Below, one piece after another: positions 38,038-50,368 of a DNA stretch of 64,000 bases. The stretch covers positions 1 to 64,000 of the forward strand of contig CAWBVG010000033.1 in the NCBI GenBank assembly GCA_963792175.1. The letters are read 5' to 3'. This stretch comes from CAWBVG01 sp963792175. Its GTDB lineage: Bacteria; Acidobacteriota; Vicinamibacteria; Vicinamibacterales; CAVVIG01. The position numbers and the translations under genes are program-made. The stretch's first letter is position 1; the number at the start of each line of letters is the position of its first letter. A model generated the notes under the pieces. It saw only the letters and a list, made by a program, of their open reading frames with translations. It made no database searches and was not told the DNA's origin.

Positions 38038-38886
38038 ATGCCTGCGCGACCGACGTGGAAGGGTTACCTGAAGATCAGCCTCGTGAACATTCCGATCAAG
38101 GTGTTTCCGGCGACCGATGCCGGCGCCACGCTCAGCTTCAACCAGCTGCACGGCGAGTGCCAGACGCGGATCCAACAGAAGCGGTGGTGCCCGAAGTGCG
38201 AGCGCGAAGTCCCCAACACGGATATCGTCAAGGGCTTCGAGTTCGAGAAAGGACGCTACGTCGTCGTCGACGAGGAGGACATCGAGAAGGTGCGCGTGGA
38301 TTCGACGCGCGTGATCAACCTCGAGAAGTTCACGGACGACACCGCGATCGACCCGATCTACCTCGAGCGGCCCTACTATCTCGCGCCCGATGGCCCGGTG
38401 GCGCGCGAGGCGTTCGCGGTCATCCGCGAAGGGATGAAGGGCAAGGCGGGCATCGGCAAGGTCGCGCTGTACGGGCGCGAGTACCTCGTGAAGGTGCAGC
38501 CGCGCGAGAAAGGCCTGGTCATGTACACGCTGCGGCACGCGAACGAAATCCGCAGCATGGACGCCATCGACGAGCTGAGCGACATGCCGGCGAAGGTCAA
38601 GCCGGAGGAAGTGAAGCTGGCCCACCAGGTGATGGGCACGTTCGAGGGCACCGTCGACCTGCAGGAATACCGCGACGATTATCAAGTCGGCCTCCGCGAG
38701 ATCATCGACGCCAAGATCGAGGGTCGCGAGATCGTCGCGCCGGAGGTCGAGGCGCCGCCGAAGGTGGTCAACCTGATGGAGGCGCTGCGCAAGAGCCTGG
38801 ACACGATCAGCGCGAACAAGAAGCCGGCGGCGACGGTGTCGCGGATGGCGGCCTCTCCGAAAAAGCGTGCCGGGGCTAGGGGCTAG
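38038..38886 (+). CDS. ku: Ku protein (bacterial non-homologous end joining)
   Basis: 282 residues. The start ATG 38038 follows AGGAG. The prokaryotic Ku core is clear: PTWKGYLKISLVNIPIKVFP, FNQLHGECQTRIQQKRWCPK, DIVKGFEFEKGRYVVVDEED, RPYYLAPDGPVAREAFAVIR, ALYGREYLVKVQPREKGLVM, YTLRHANEIR and YRDDYQVGLREIIDAKIEGR. Homodimeric Ku binds DNA ends and recruits ligase D; no ligD is in the window. The basic C-terminus ends ...KKRAGARG, where the last codons and the TAG stop are written by a GGGGCTA heptamer tract. It follows three tandem paralogues of unknown function with tight coupling. Confidence 0.95.
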   Translation: MPARPTWKGYLKISLVNIPIKVFPATDAGATLSFNQLHGECQTRIQQKRWCPKCEREVPNTDIVKGFEFEKGRYVVVDEEDIEKVRVDSTRVINLEKFTDDTAIDPIYLERPYYLAPDGPVAREAFAVIREGMKGKAGIGKVALYGREYLVKVQPREKGLVMYTLRHANEIRSMDAIDELSDMPAKVKPEEVKLAHQVMGTFEGTVDLQEYRDDYQVGLREIIDAKIEGREIVAPEVEAPPKVVNLMEALRKSLDTISANKKPAATVSRMAASPKKRAGARG

Positions 38887-38945
38887 CTGTCAGATGCGGA
38901 GTCGGGGCTAGGGGGCTGGGCGGCTGTCAGGCGCGGAGTCGAGGC
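38871..38945. repeat. GGGGCTA heptamer tract with a repeated 23-bp element after Ku
   Basis: GGGGCTAGGGGCTAG at the Ku stop is followed by CTGTCAGATGCGGAGTCGGG at 38887 and a near-copy CTGTCAGGCGCGGAGTCGAG at 38923, each followed by a GGGGCTA/GAGGCTG unit. Thus a 37-bp composite is present twice. It lies between convergent genes (Ku and the pentaheme cytochrome). Confidence 0.75.
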
Positions 38946-38961
38946 TGGCGGGGCGAGCTGT

Positions 38962-40606
38962 TCACGACGGAGCGAAGTCGATGAATCGCGTCACACGCGA
39001 CGTGGTAACGGCGAAGCGAAGCGGCTCGCGCCGACCGTAGGCCAGATTGGCGGCCCAACGGTAGCCAATCGGCTGATACAGCAGCTCGGCCTCGACGACG
39101 AACGGTCCCTGCGCGTTCGCCAGATCGGCATGGAGTAGCCGCACGCGGTCGCCGCGCGCCGACGAAATCGGGATCGTCCAGCGGCGCCGCCGTGGACGGC
39201 GATGTCGGGCTCCGCGGTGCGCTTGTCGAAGCCGCGCGGCAGCAGGCGGTTGTCCTTCACGATAGCGCACACGCGGTCAGCAAGCCCGGTCGTCACGGCG
39301 CCATCCGCATCGCCGAGGATGCTTTCGTAAATCTGGACCTGATCGGCGCTGCGGATCTCGGTCGTAATGCGGCTCGAACTTCAGCGGCATCGGCATCGTT
39401 GTCGTTTCCTTGAATCGACCCGTCCGGATTCACCGCACCAGACTCGAACACGGCCCGCCCGCCAGCGTCGCGGACGACGACGTGCAGCCAGGCGCGGCGC
39501 GAGGGATACGCCGTCGGCAGTTTGTGGCCGCCGAGATTCTCGATCGATCACGTCGGCGCGCAGCCGGCCCGATTCGACGCTGCACACCGTCGATCCGAAT
39601 CCGCGGCGGCCTGCGTGCCGAGAAAGCGAATCGTCGTGGTCGGCCGCGGCCGTCAGCTCCTGCGGCAGCGCGGCGACGCTCGAGCTCGTCGCGATAGCGG
39701 TTCAGCATGCGCTGCATGAAGAAGTTCGCCGGCGACGAACGTGTGCCGCGATACGCCTTCGCGCGGGACGCCGAACACGCGCGTGATCGGCACCGGCTCC
39801 TTGATCGACCGGCATGTGGCACGACTGGCAGCTCTGCGTGTTCCTGAAATCGCTGTGCAGCCATTCCTGATAGGGCACCTGCTCGGGAAGCCGGCCGATC
39901 GACGCTGCCGTCCGGTCCCAGCGCGTTCGTGATCAGCAGCGTGTGACACGTCGCGCAGAGCTCAGACTGCCGGATGTGGTCGGACTGCGTCGGCCGGTAG
40001 CCCTCCGACGAGCTGTTCATGATGCGCCGTGTGTCCCGGCCTCGACTTCGAACGGGCCGTACTCCGGACGCGCGTCCGGATCGCTGACGGCGGCAGCGAC
40101 GACGAAGCCGCCGTTGAAGCTTTCGGGCGTGCCGAGCCGCTCCTTGCCGATCTGATGGCACACGGAACAGCGACACGCCGTCGGCGGCCTGACGCCCTTC
40201 CTTGTCGTCAGCGGCGAACGGGCAGATGCGCGAACACCTCTCCGTGCCGGCCGCGCAGCTTCGCGTTCAGTAGCGCGTGATCGGCATGTGGCAGATCGAG
40301 CACTCGTCCTCGATCGCCGCTTTCGACTCCGGATGATCGATCGATTCGCGCCTGACGCTGGCCTGCCAGTACAGGATCGCGCGACGAATTGGCCATCATG
40401 CTGGCGCGCCAGTCGAAGCCAATCGACACGTCTTCACCCGACGCGGTCGACGCAGGCCGTTGTGACACGCGATGCAGCGGTCGGAGGTCTGGAACTGCGG
40501 CAGCAGCGGCTTGTCGGCCGCGCCGGTCCGGACGCCGCGTACTCGGACGCCAACAGAGCGCCGCGACGATGAACGAGCCGCAGCACGGCAGCGTGCGCGC
40601 CATCAT
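38962..40606 (-). pseudogene. Pentaheme c-type cytochrome, many frame breaks
   Basis: Coding sequence is visible on the - strand only by changing frame roughly every 100-150 bp. Five heme-binding CxxCH motifs can be read: CIACH (40476-40462), CSICH (40302-40288), CSVCH (40169-40155), CATCH (39957-39943) and CQSCH (39830-39816). Between and after them: DVSIGFDWRASMMANSSRDP, SSSEGYRPTQSDHIRQSELC, FFMQRMLNRYRDELE, ENLGGHKLPTAYPSRRAWLH, DNRLLPRGFDKRTAE and ELLYQPIGYRWAANL. This is a recurrent multiheme family of Acidobacteria and related phyla, about 550 residues, exported. ATG 40606 overlaps the stop of the upstream cytochrome-barrel gene. I read the damage as sequence error because the motifs are all intact. 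Confidence 0.65.
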
Positions 40607-41663
40607 CTCCACCCGTCGAGCAGGCCGCCGTCGAACCAGTCCCAGAGGAAATAGAACACGACCTGTTTCGAACGTCCCGTGCGGTATTGGTCGACCGGGA
40701 TCTGGAGGCCGAGGCTGACGCGAATGTGCTGCCGTCTGTTGATCGTGACCTGGACCTGGGGCATCAGGTCGACGTTGGTCCTCGCGCCGTCCTCGAGATC
40801 GCGATCGCTGATCAGTTCGAGCATCGGCGACCACATGCCGGCCGACGCCATCTCCTGACGGAGGCTTGTGCCCGAGCGCCGCGCGGCCAGAACAACGCGC
40901 GCGGCGTGTCCTCTGTGGATGTCGGCTGTTCGGTACCCGACTTGCGCCTGAAGGAACATGTCGCGAGGGCAGGATCTGTCCGTACGCGGCGAACGCTTCG
41001 AAGATCGGTGACGCCCGATGCCCAGTCCGCTTCGCCTTGTTACCGGTCGGCAACGATCAGCTCGCCCTGCGCGCTGACGATCGAGTTGCGCGCTCGCAAA
41101 CAGGACGCGCTTCAGCCGACGCCCACGTCGCCGACGCCCGCGCCCCAGTGCCGGCTCTCATCGTGCAGGCTCGCGCAGCGGGATCGACACCTCGAGCTGG
41201 TTGCGATTGCCGAGGCGATGCTCGTACGACAATCTCATGGCGTGACGTCCGGCGCGCGATGCGCGCCGACCGCCGTGGTGATCACCGTCTCGCTCTTCCG
41301 GAAACGCTTTCTCGGTGGTCAGCGGGCGCGGCAGGTTGAGCTCGCCGCGCGGCCACGACGGTGTCGCGGCACAGCGTCCGCAGATGCGCGATCACCGCGT
41401 CGATCTGCGCGGCGGTCAGCTGGTCGGCGAACGACGGCATGATCCGCGAGAACCCGCGGCCGCGACCACCGTCGCGGATGGTCGCCTTCCAGTCGACATC
41501 CAGCTCGGGCGTCGTGGTGGCGCACGTCAGTGAAGTCGGGAAAGGTGGCGGGTTTGTCGAAACCGACGGTCGTGTCAGGAGCGCCCTCGCCGTTGGGCCC
41601 GTGACAGCCGGCACAGCCGGCGTGGTAGATCGCCGTCGCCGCTCGTGAGATCACGCCGTTCAC
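40603..41663 (-). pseudogene. Cytochrome c domain joined to an outer-membrane barrel-like domain, frame-broken
   Basis: GTG 41663 overlaps the stop of the RNB gene. The N-terminal 120 residues form a mono-heme cytochrome c (AATAIYHAGCAGCHGPNGEG with CxxCH at 41615-41601, IMPSFADQLTAAQIDAVIAH). After frame changes near 41530, 41350, 41230, 41110, 40980 and 40860 a strand-rich domain follows: HEIVYEHRLGNRNQLEVSIP, FEAFAAYGQILP, MFLQAQVG, ELISDRDLEDGARTNVDLMP, QVQVTINRRQHIRVSLGLQI and VVFYFLWDWFDGGLLDGW. The second domain resembles MetA/transporter-type barrels. No stop separates the two domains in any consistent way, so I infer one fused protein of about 350 residues. Confidence 0.5.
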
Positions 41664-43123
41664 GCTCGGACGAAGTCGATGAATCCGCGCTCCACGTCGA
41701 CGCCGGCGAACTCGACGCGGAGGCGATCGCCGACGTCCAGGCCACCCGCGCCTCGTACGAGCATCCCTTCAATCGGCGGCTTCGACACCCTGACCCACGT
41801 CCCCTTGTTCGACGCGCCGGTGACGATGGCGTCGAAGCGGCGGCCGACTTGCGACTCGACGACCAGCGCCGCGGCCGACTTGCGGGCCTGGCGTTCGACC
41901 TTGTTCGCGTTGTCCTCCTGGCGCGTGCACTGCAAGGCGAGCGCTTCCAGCTCCTCGATCGAATACGGCGTCGGGTGACCTGCGAGCACGGCTTTCACGA
42001 GTCGCTGCGTGATGAGATCCGGGAACCGCCGGTTCGGCGCCGTCGAGTGCGCATAGTCGCGGACGGCCAGACCGAAGTGGCCGGGCGGCTCCACGCCAGG
42101 CGGATCGACGACGTACTCGCCCGATCCGAGCAGCTTGATGATCGTGATCGACAAGTCCGGAAACGTATCCGGATCGGCGGCTTTGCGCTGCGCCAGAAAG
42201 GCGTTCAGCGCCCCGGAGTCGGGCGCGGCCGGAAGCTCGATGCCGAGATCGTGCGCGACGCCCCGTATCCGCTCCCACCGTTCGGGGGACCTCACCACCC
42301 GGCGCAGGGATGGAAACCCTTGCGCGTCGAGAAAGCGGGCGGTGACGCCGTTGGAAGCGACCATCAGGTCCTCGATCAGCTGCTTCGCGCGATTCGGTGT
42401 CTGCGGCTCGACATCGCGCAGCCGGTCGCCGTCGAAGACGTGCTCGACTTCCAGCGTCTGAAACTCCAGCGCGCCGTGCTCGTACCGCCGCCGCCGGAGC
42501 GCCTGAGCGACGCCGTCCTGCATGCGCAGCTGCTCGTCCATCCCCCGCACGGCCGCCGCCGCTGGCGGCAACGGTCCCGTCCCAGCCAGCCAGGCGCCGA
42601 CGGCGTTGTAGGCGAGCTTCGCCTGATTCCGTACGACGGCGCCGTACACCTGCGAGCTCGCCAGCTCGCCTTCCGGGGTCGCGACGAATTCGATCACGAC
42701 CGCCAGGCGATCCTGCTGAGGGTTGAGCGACGTCAGATCGGTCGACAGCCGCTCGGGCAGCATTGGAAACATCGCGCCTGGCGTATACACCGACGTCGTG
42801 TTCTGTTGGGCGTGGCGATCGACGGCGGAGTTCTTCTCCACGGCCGCGTCGACGTCGGCGATGGCCACCATCACCTTCACCTCGCCGCCCTTCAGCGCCT
42901 CCGACACCGACAACTGATCCAGGTCCCGCGAATCATCGTTGTCGATCGAGCACCAGAGCAGCGTCCGCAGATCGCGCGTCGGCTCCTCGGTGGTGCGCGG
43001 CGCTTCCTTCAGCGCCGACGCCTCGGCGAGCGCGGCGGGCGGCATGGTGGGCTCGAGACCGCGCTCGCGCATGGCGCGGACGGCGATGGCGCGCAGCCGC
43101 GCACGATCCGATTGTTCAATCAT
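41660..43123 (-). CDS. RNB-domain exoribonuclease (RNase II/R family)
   Basis: 487 residues, intact. The RNB catalytic block is present: RTLLWCSIDNDDSRDLDQLS with the metal-binding Asp series, VAIADVDAAVEKNSAVDRHA, VYTPGAMFPMLPERLSTDLT-SLN, and the later FGLAVRDYAHSTAPNRRFPD-LITQRL. A C-terminal S1-like part (VGRRFDAIVTGASNKGTWVR, LRVEFAGVDVERGFIDF) follows. Compared with RNase R it lacks the N-terminal cold-shock domains, like other short RNB proteins. It degrades single-stranded RNA 3' to 5'. Start ATG 43123 overlaps the decarboxylase stop by 8 bp. Confidence 0.9.
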   Translation of the reverse strand: MIEQSDRARLRAIAVRAMRERGLEPTMPPAALAEASALKEAPRTTEEPTRDLRTLLWCSIDNDDSRDLDQLSVSEALKGGEVKVMVAIADVDAAVEKNSAVDRHAQQNTTSVYTPGAMFPMLPERLSTDLTSLNPQQDRLAVVIEFVATPEGELASSQVYGAVVRNQAKLAYNAVGAWLAGTGPLPPAAAAVRGMDEQLRMQDGVAQALRRRRYEHGALEFQTLEVEHVFDGDRLRDVEPQTPNRAKQLIEDLMVASNGVTARFLDAQGFPSLRRVVRSPERWERIRGVAHDLGIELPAAPDSGALNAFLAQRKAADPDTFPDLSITIIKLLGSGEYVVDPPGVEPPGHFGLAVRDYAHSTAPNRRFPDLITQRLVKAVLAGHPTPYSIEELEALALQCTRQEDNANKVERQARKSAAALVVESQVGRRFDAIVTGASNKGTWVRVSKPPIEGMLVRGAGGLDVGDRLRVEFAGVDVERGFIDFVRA

Positions 43124-44513
43124 GGTGCGATCGTATCTCCTGAATGGCGGCGGCCATGTCCTCGATGAGGGCGTCGATCTCCGCCTGATGAGTGCGAAAG
43201 CTCAGGACGCACACGCGGCCGAGGAATCGGCCGTGCGCCGTGCAGCCGGTGAGCATCACGCGGCCGCGACGGGTGGTCCGGTCCATCAAGGCGCGGGTCG
43301 CGGCGTCTTCTTCCGCGCGTGTGGCTCCGGGCCACGACAGGTGGAACGCGAACAGCGACAAATCCGGCGGTGCGTCGATGACGATGCCGGGCAGCGCCGC
43401 CACCCTGCGGGCCGCGTCGAGCGCCAGCTCGCGTTTTTCGGCGACCGCGGCCCGAAACGCCGCCGCCCCATACAGCTTGACCGAGAGCCAGACCCGCAGA
43501 CCTGGAAACCCGCGCGACAGCTCCGGTCCGTGCTGGCTCGGGTCGTAGAAGTCGGCAGGATGCGGCATCGCCGGCAGATAGGCCGCCGTCGCCTCGTGGG
43601 CCGCGCGCAGCGCCGCGCCATCGCGCACCAGCAGCGCCCCGGTGCCATACGGCAGGAACATGCCCTTGTGAGGATCCAGCGTCACCGAATCGGCCCGGGG
43701 CAGGCCACGCAGGATTCCGGTGCGCAGCTCGTCGCAGAGATGGAAAAACGCACCGTAGGCGCCGTCCACGTGGTGCCACATGCGCTCGCGCACGCAGAGA
43801 TCGGCGATGCCGTCCAGCGGATCGACCGCTCCGGTGTTCGTCGTCCCCGCGCTCGACACGACGGCAAAAGGCGTCAGGCCGGCGGCGCGGTCCGCGGCAA
43901 TCGTCTCGCGCAGCACGTCGAGCCGAAGGCGGTAGGACTCGTCGGACTCGATGCCGCGCACGCGATCCGGCATCACGCCGGCGAGCTTCGCGGATTTCAG
44001 GACCGAGTGGTGCGCCTGGTCGGACGTGTAGAGGACCCCGCGCCGGATCTCCGCGCCCAGGTATTGCTCGCGCGCACAGACGATGGCGTTGAAGGTGGCC
44101 ATCGAGCCGCCGGTGGTGAACAGACCGCGCGCGTCCGGGTGGGAAGCCCATCCAGTCGCGCAGCCAGTCGAGCGCGTTGGCTTCGAGCTGGACCAGCGCC
44201 GGCGCGGCCTGCCAGATGCCGGTAAAGCGGTTCGTGGTGTTGGCGATGAAGTCCGCCAGCGCGGCGGGATACACACCGCCGCCGGGGATGAAGGCGAAAT
44301 ACCCGGGACCGATCGTCGTGAACGATCGCGGAATCCAGTCGCGAAACAGGCTGTCGAGCAGTGGCTCCAGCGCCACCGCGTGTTCGGGGGCCGGTTCGAC
44401 GAGCGACCGGCAGAGCGCGGCGGCGTCGACGTCGCCGCAGCTCGGCTGCTGAGCGGCCTGGACGATGTGTTCGATACAACGTCCGACGACGGCTCGGCGG
44501 CCATTGCGTGCAT
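43116..44513 (-). CDS. Group II PLP-dependent decarboxylase (aromatic-amino-acid type)
   Basis: About 465 residues after repair of breaks near 44475 and 44140. Blocks of the AADC/glutamate-decarboxylase-like family: GYFAFIPGGGVYPAALADFI, NTTNRFTGIWQAAPALVQLE, WMGFP-(break)-GLFTTGGSMATFNAIVCARE, ASAGTTNTGAVDPLDGIADL, WHHVDGAYGAFFHL and VTLDPHKGMFLPYGTGALLV with the PLP Lys in DPHK. It converts an amino acid to an amine and CO2; aromatic substrates are most likely from the overall pattern. It lies 23 bp after the FAD amine oxidase gene and overlaps the RNB gene. Confidence 0.8.
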   Translation of the reverse strand: MHAMAAEPSSDVVSNTSSRPLSSRAAATSTPPRSAGRSSNRPPNTRWRWSHCSTACFATGFRDRSRRSVPGISPSSPAAVCIPPRWRTSSPTPRTALPASGRPRRRWSSSKPTRSTGCATGWASHPDARGLFTTGGSMATFNAIVCAREQYLGAEIRRGVLYTSDQAHHSVLKSAKLAGVMPDRVRGIESDESYRLRLDVLRETIAADRAAGLTPFAVVSSAGTTNTGAVDPLDGIADLCVRERMWHHVDGAYGAFFHLCDELRTGILRGLPRADSVTLDPHKGMFLPYGTGALLVRDGAALRAAHEATAAYLPAMPHPADFYDPSQHGPELSRGFPGLRVWLSVKLYGAAAFRAAVAEKRELALDAARRVAALPGIVIDAPPDLSLFAFHLSWPGATRAEEDAATRALMDRTTRRGRVMLTGCTAHGRFLGRVCVLSFRTHQAEIDALIEDMAAAIQEIRSHHD

Positions 44514-44536
44514 CTGGTTGGCGGAGAACTCGAGAT

Positions 44537-45880
44537 CTACTGGAGCCAATCCTTCACCCGGTAATAGGCGCCGACGACCGGCAGGAACCACGGCGTGCCG
44601 TGATAGAGCGGAATGCTCGCGAAGTCATCGTCGAACAAGGGATGGTCGAACGGTTCCCCGGCCATCCGGCGCGCGATCTGTTCGCCAAGATAGGTGGCCA
44701 TCGCCACGCCGTGTCCGCTGTAGCCGCCGGCGTAGTACAACCCGTCGAGGCGGCCTGCGCGCGGCATCTGGTCGCGCGTGAAGGCCACGTTGCCGCCCCA
44801 CGAGTAGTCGACGCGCGTATCGCGCAGCTCGGGAAATGTCCGGACCATGTCGGCGCGAAGAATCCCGGCGGTCCGCTCCGCCGTGGACTCGTCCGGCTGG
44901 CGGAACTCGGCGCGCCCACCGAACAGCAGCCGCCAATCGGGCGTGACACGGTAGTAATGGAGGAAGTACTTCGAATCGAAGGCGACTCGGTTCTTCGGCA
45001 GAAGACCCGCCGCCGTGTCCGGCTCGAGCGGCTCGGTCGCGATGATGAAGCTGCCGACCGGAATCAGCCGCCGTTGCAGCTCGGGCGTGACACCGGTCGT
45101 ATAGCCGTCCGTGGCGACGAGCACATCGCGCGCTTCCACGAAGGTCCGGTCTATCGCCGTCACCGAGGGTTCGGCGGTCGAGGAGCCGGAGGCCATGAAG
45201 TCCAGGCGCCACCCGGCCGGAATCCGATCGACGCGGGTGACCGCGGTGTGCGTCACAACCGTCGCGCCGCTGCGTGACGCTGCAGCCGGCCAGCCCTTCG
45301 ACGTACTTCGCGGGATTCAGCGCCGCGCTCTGTTCGTCGACGAGCAGGCCATGATAGGCGTCCGAGCCGACTTCGGATCGCTGATCCGCCCGCGGCACGA
45401 TCTCGACGCGGTGGTTGAACACACGCGCGAGCAGCGCCTGCTCGTCCTGCAGCGCCTTGAAATGCTTCGGCTTCGTCGCCGCCTGAATGTGTCCCGTGCG
45501 GGCATACCCGCAGTCGATCGGCTCTTCCGCGATGATCGCTTCGAGCCGCGTCATCGACTCGCGGGCGACGTCGAAGAGCTGCCGCGCCTGCGCCTCGCCA
45601 AAACGATCGACGAGCGTCGCCGGATCGAGCTTGAGACCGGTGACAACCTGGCCGCCGTTGCGCGAGCTCGCGCCGGCGCCGACGCGGTCGCGTTCGAACA
45701 CCAGCACGGACGCGCCGGTCCGCGCCAGATGGCGTGCCGCCGCCAGACCGGTGTAGCCGGCGCCGATGACGACGACGTCGGCACGCGAGTGGAAGATCGA
45801 CGCGATCTCGGGGCTAGGGGCTCGGGGCTGGCTACTGGCAAATCACGAAGCGTATCCCACCAATATGGATACTCTTTCAC
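44537..45880 (-). CDS. FAD-dependent amine/amino-acid oxidase (DAO/PuuB-like)
   Basis: About 445 residues from GTG 45880 (MKEYPYWWDTLRDLP) with breaks near 45805 and 45290. The N-terminus has the FAD dinucleotide motif VVVIGAGYTGLAAARHLART and the DAO-family VGAGASSRNGGQVVTGLKLD; later RTGHIQAATKPKHFKALQDE, LVATDGYTTGVTPELQRRLI, FDSKYFLHYYRVTPDWRLLF and GYSGHGVAMATYLGEQIA. This is the gamma-glutamylputrescine oxidase/glycine-oxidase branch, which oxidises amines or secondary amino acids with O2. A GGGGCTA heptamer tract lies inside the coding region between the WWDT block and the FAD motif. First gene of the - strand operon. Confidence 0.8.
45808..45837. repeat. GGGGCTA heptamer tract inside the FAD oxidase N-terminus
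   Basis: Four variants of GGGGCTA/GGGGCTC/GGGGCTG lie between codon 16 and codon 26 of the oxidase gene on the - strand, encoding PVASPEPLAP. The frame break of this gene is at the inner edge of the tract. The same unit occurs at the 3' ends of the M28 and Ku genes. Confidence 0.75.
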
Positions 45881-46020
45881 GAGCGTGGCGCGACCAGCAC
45901 GGACATCACGCCGGCGACGCGAATGCGGCCGCGGTGCATTGGAGTATTCTATCCTGCGGCTTCCTGCTCTCCCTCGCCTGAGTACCCAGCATTTCGAGCC
46001 TGTAGGACGCGCGAACGAAG

Positions 46021-49000
<2,980 letters not shown>

Positions 49001-49004
<4 letters not shown>

Positions 49005-50368
49005 CGCTGAATGTTCCGCTCGCCGCGATGGTACTCGTCGGCGTCGGATCGCCGGCGCTCCTGTTCGCGCTGCTTGGCGGGGCGGCGATCCTCAACCGTT
49101 CGCTGCCGGAGCGTTGGACGAGCGCGCTCGCCGCGGGCTCGATGCTGCTGGCGTGGGCGGCGCTGTCGGCGGCGTTCGTCGTGCACGCCACGACCGGCGC
49201 GGGCACGCGGCTGCTGTCGTACGGCGCGTGGTCATCCTCCCACGAAGGCGGCATCGCGATCGAATTCCTCGTCGATCGGATGTCGCTGGCGTTCGCGGCG
49301 CTCTCGGCGGCCATCGCCGGCATCGTGTCGGCATTCTCGAATCGATATCTGCACCGGGAATCCGGGTACAACCGTTACTTCGCCCTGCTGGCGCTGTTCG
49401 TCACAGGCATGCTGCTGGTCGCGCTGGCGGGCAACGTCGAAGTCCTTTTCATCGGGTGGGAGTTTGTCGGACTCAGCTCGGCGCTGCTCGTCGCCTTCTT
49501 TCTCGAGCGTCCCGCGCCGGTGTCGAATGCGCTTCGCGTCTTTTCGGTCTACCGCATCAGCGACGCCGCCCTGCTGTCCGCGGCGGTGCTGCTGCGTCAC
49601 GTCGCAGGCACCGACAGCCTGTCGTTGCTGTTTGGCGGAACGCGGCCGGCTGCAACGGTCGATCTCACCGGAACCAACGCGACGATGATTGCCGTCCTCT
49701 TGATCGTGGCGGTCGCCGGCAAGAGTGCGCTCCTGCCCTTCTCGAGCTGGCTGCCGCGCGCGATGGAGGGACCGACGCCGTCGAGCGCGGTCTACTACGG
49801 ATCGCTCTCGATTCACGCCGGCTGCTTCCTGCTGTTGCGGTCGGCGCCGCTGCTCGAACAGGCGGCGGCGGCCCGTCTGCTCGCGGGCGGACTCGGAGCG
49901 GCGACGGCGATCTTCGCGGCGGTCACGACGCGCGTGCAGAGCGATGTGAAGTCGTCCCTCGCCTATGCCGCTCTCACACAAGTGGGCATCATCGTGGTCG
50001 AAATCTCGATCGGCTGGTACACGATCGCGTTCGTGCATCTGGTCGGGCACGCCTGCTTTCGACTGCTGCAGTTTCTGACCGCGCCGAACGTCCTGCACGA
50101 CCTGCACGGGATGGAGGATGCCATCGGCAACCGCCCGTCTCCATCCCGCGGCTATCTCGAGGCAATGACCTCGGATCGCATGAAACGGGGCCTGTTCTTG
50201 ATCGCGCTCGAACGCGGCTTTCTCGACAGCCTCCTCGACCGTTTCGTCGTCGAGCCGTTTATCCGCGTGGCTCGCCAACTGACCCGTCTCGACGAGTGGC
50301 TCTGCGATGTCGTCATCCCGACGCGGCGGCCGGTCGCGATCGAAGGAGGCGAGGATCAGGATGAGTGA
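49001..50368 (+). CDS. dabB: DabB, NuoL-like membrane subunit of the DAB transporter
   Basis: 455 residues from GTG 49001, with about 12 hydrophobic segments. It belongs to the proton-conducting complex I subunit family: GIAIEFLVDRMSLAFAALSA, FSNRYLHRESGYNRYFALLA, NVEVLFIGWEFVGLSSALLV, AGKSALLPFSSWLPRAMEGP and PSSAVYYGSLSIHAGCFLLL, with Lys and Glu residues at the usual proton-channel sites, and SDVKSSLAYAALTQVGIIVV. In DAB systems this subunit couples cation flow to CO2 hydration. The DabA neighbour decides against a complex I or Mrp assignment. The next gene overlaps its end by 8 bp (50361-50368). Confidence 0.88.

Noticed and set aside
38962..41663. Decayed pseudogene island
   Set aside because: Heme motifs and conserved blocks are all intact across the frame breaks; consensus error is the simpler reading, though the entries are marked as broken.
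41645..43168. + strand open frame of 507 codons
   Set aside because: Antisense to the intact RNB ribonuclease; Arg/His-rich shadow.
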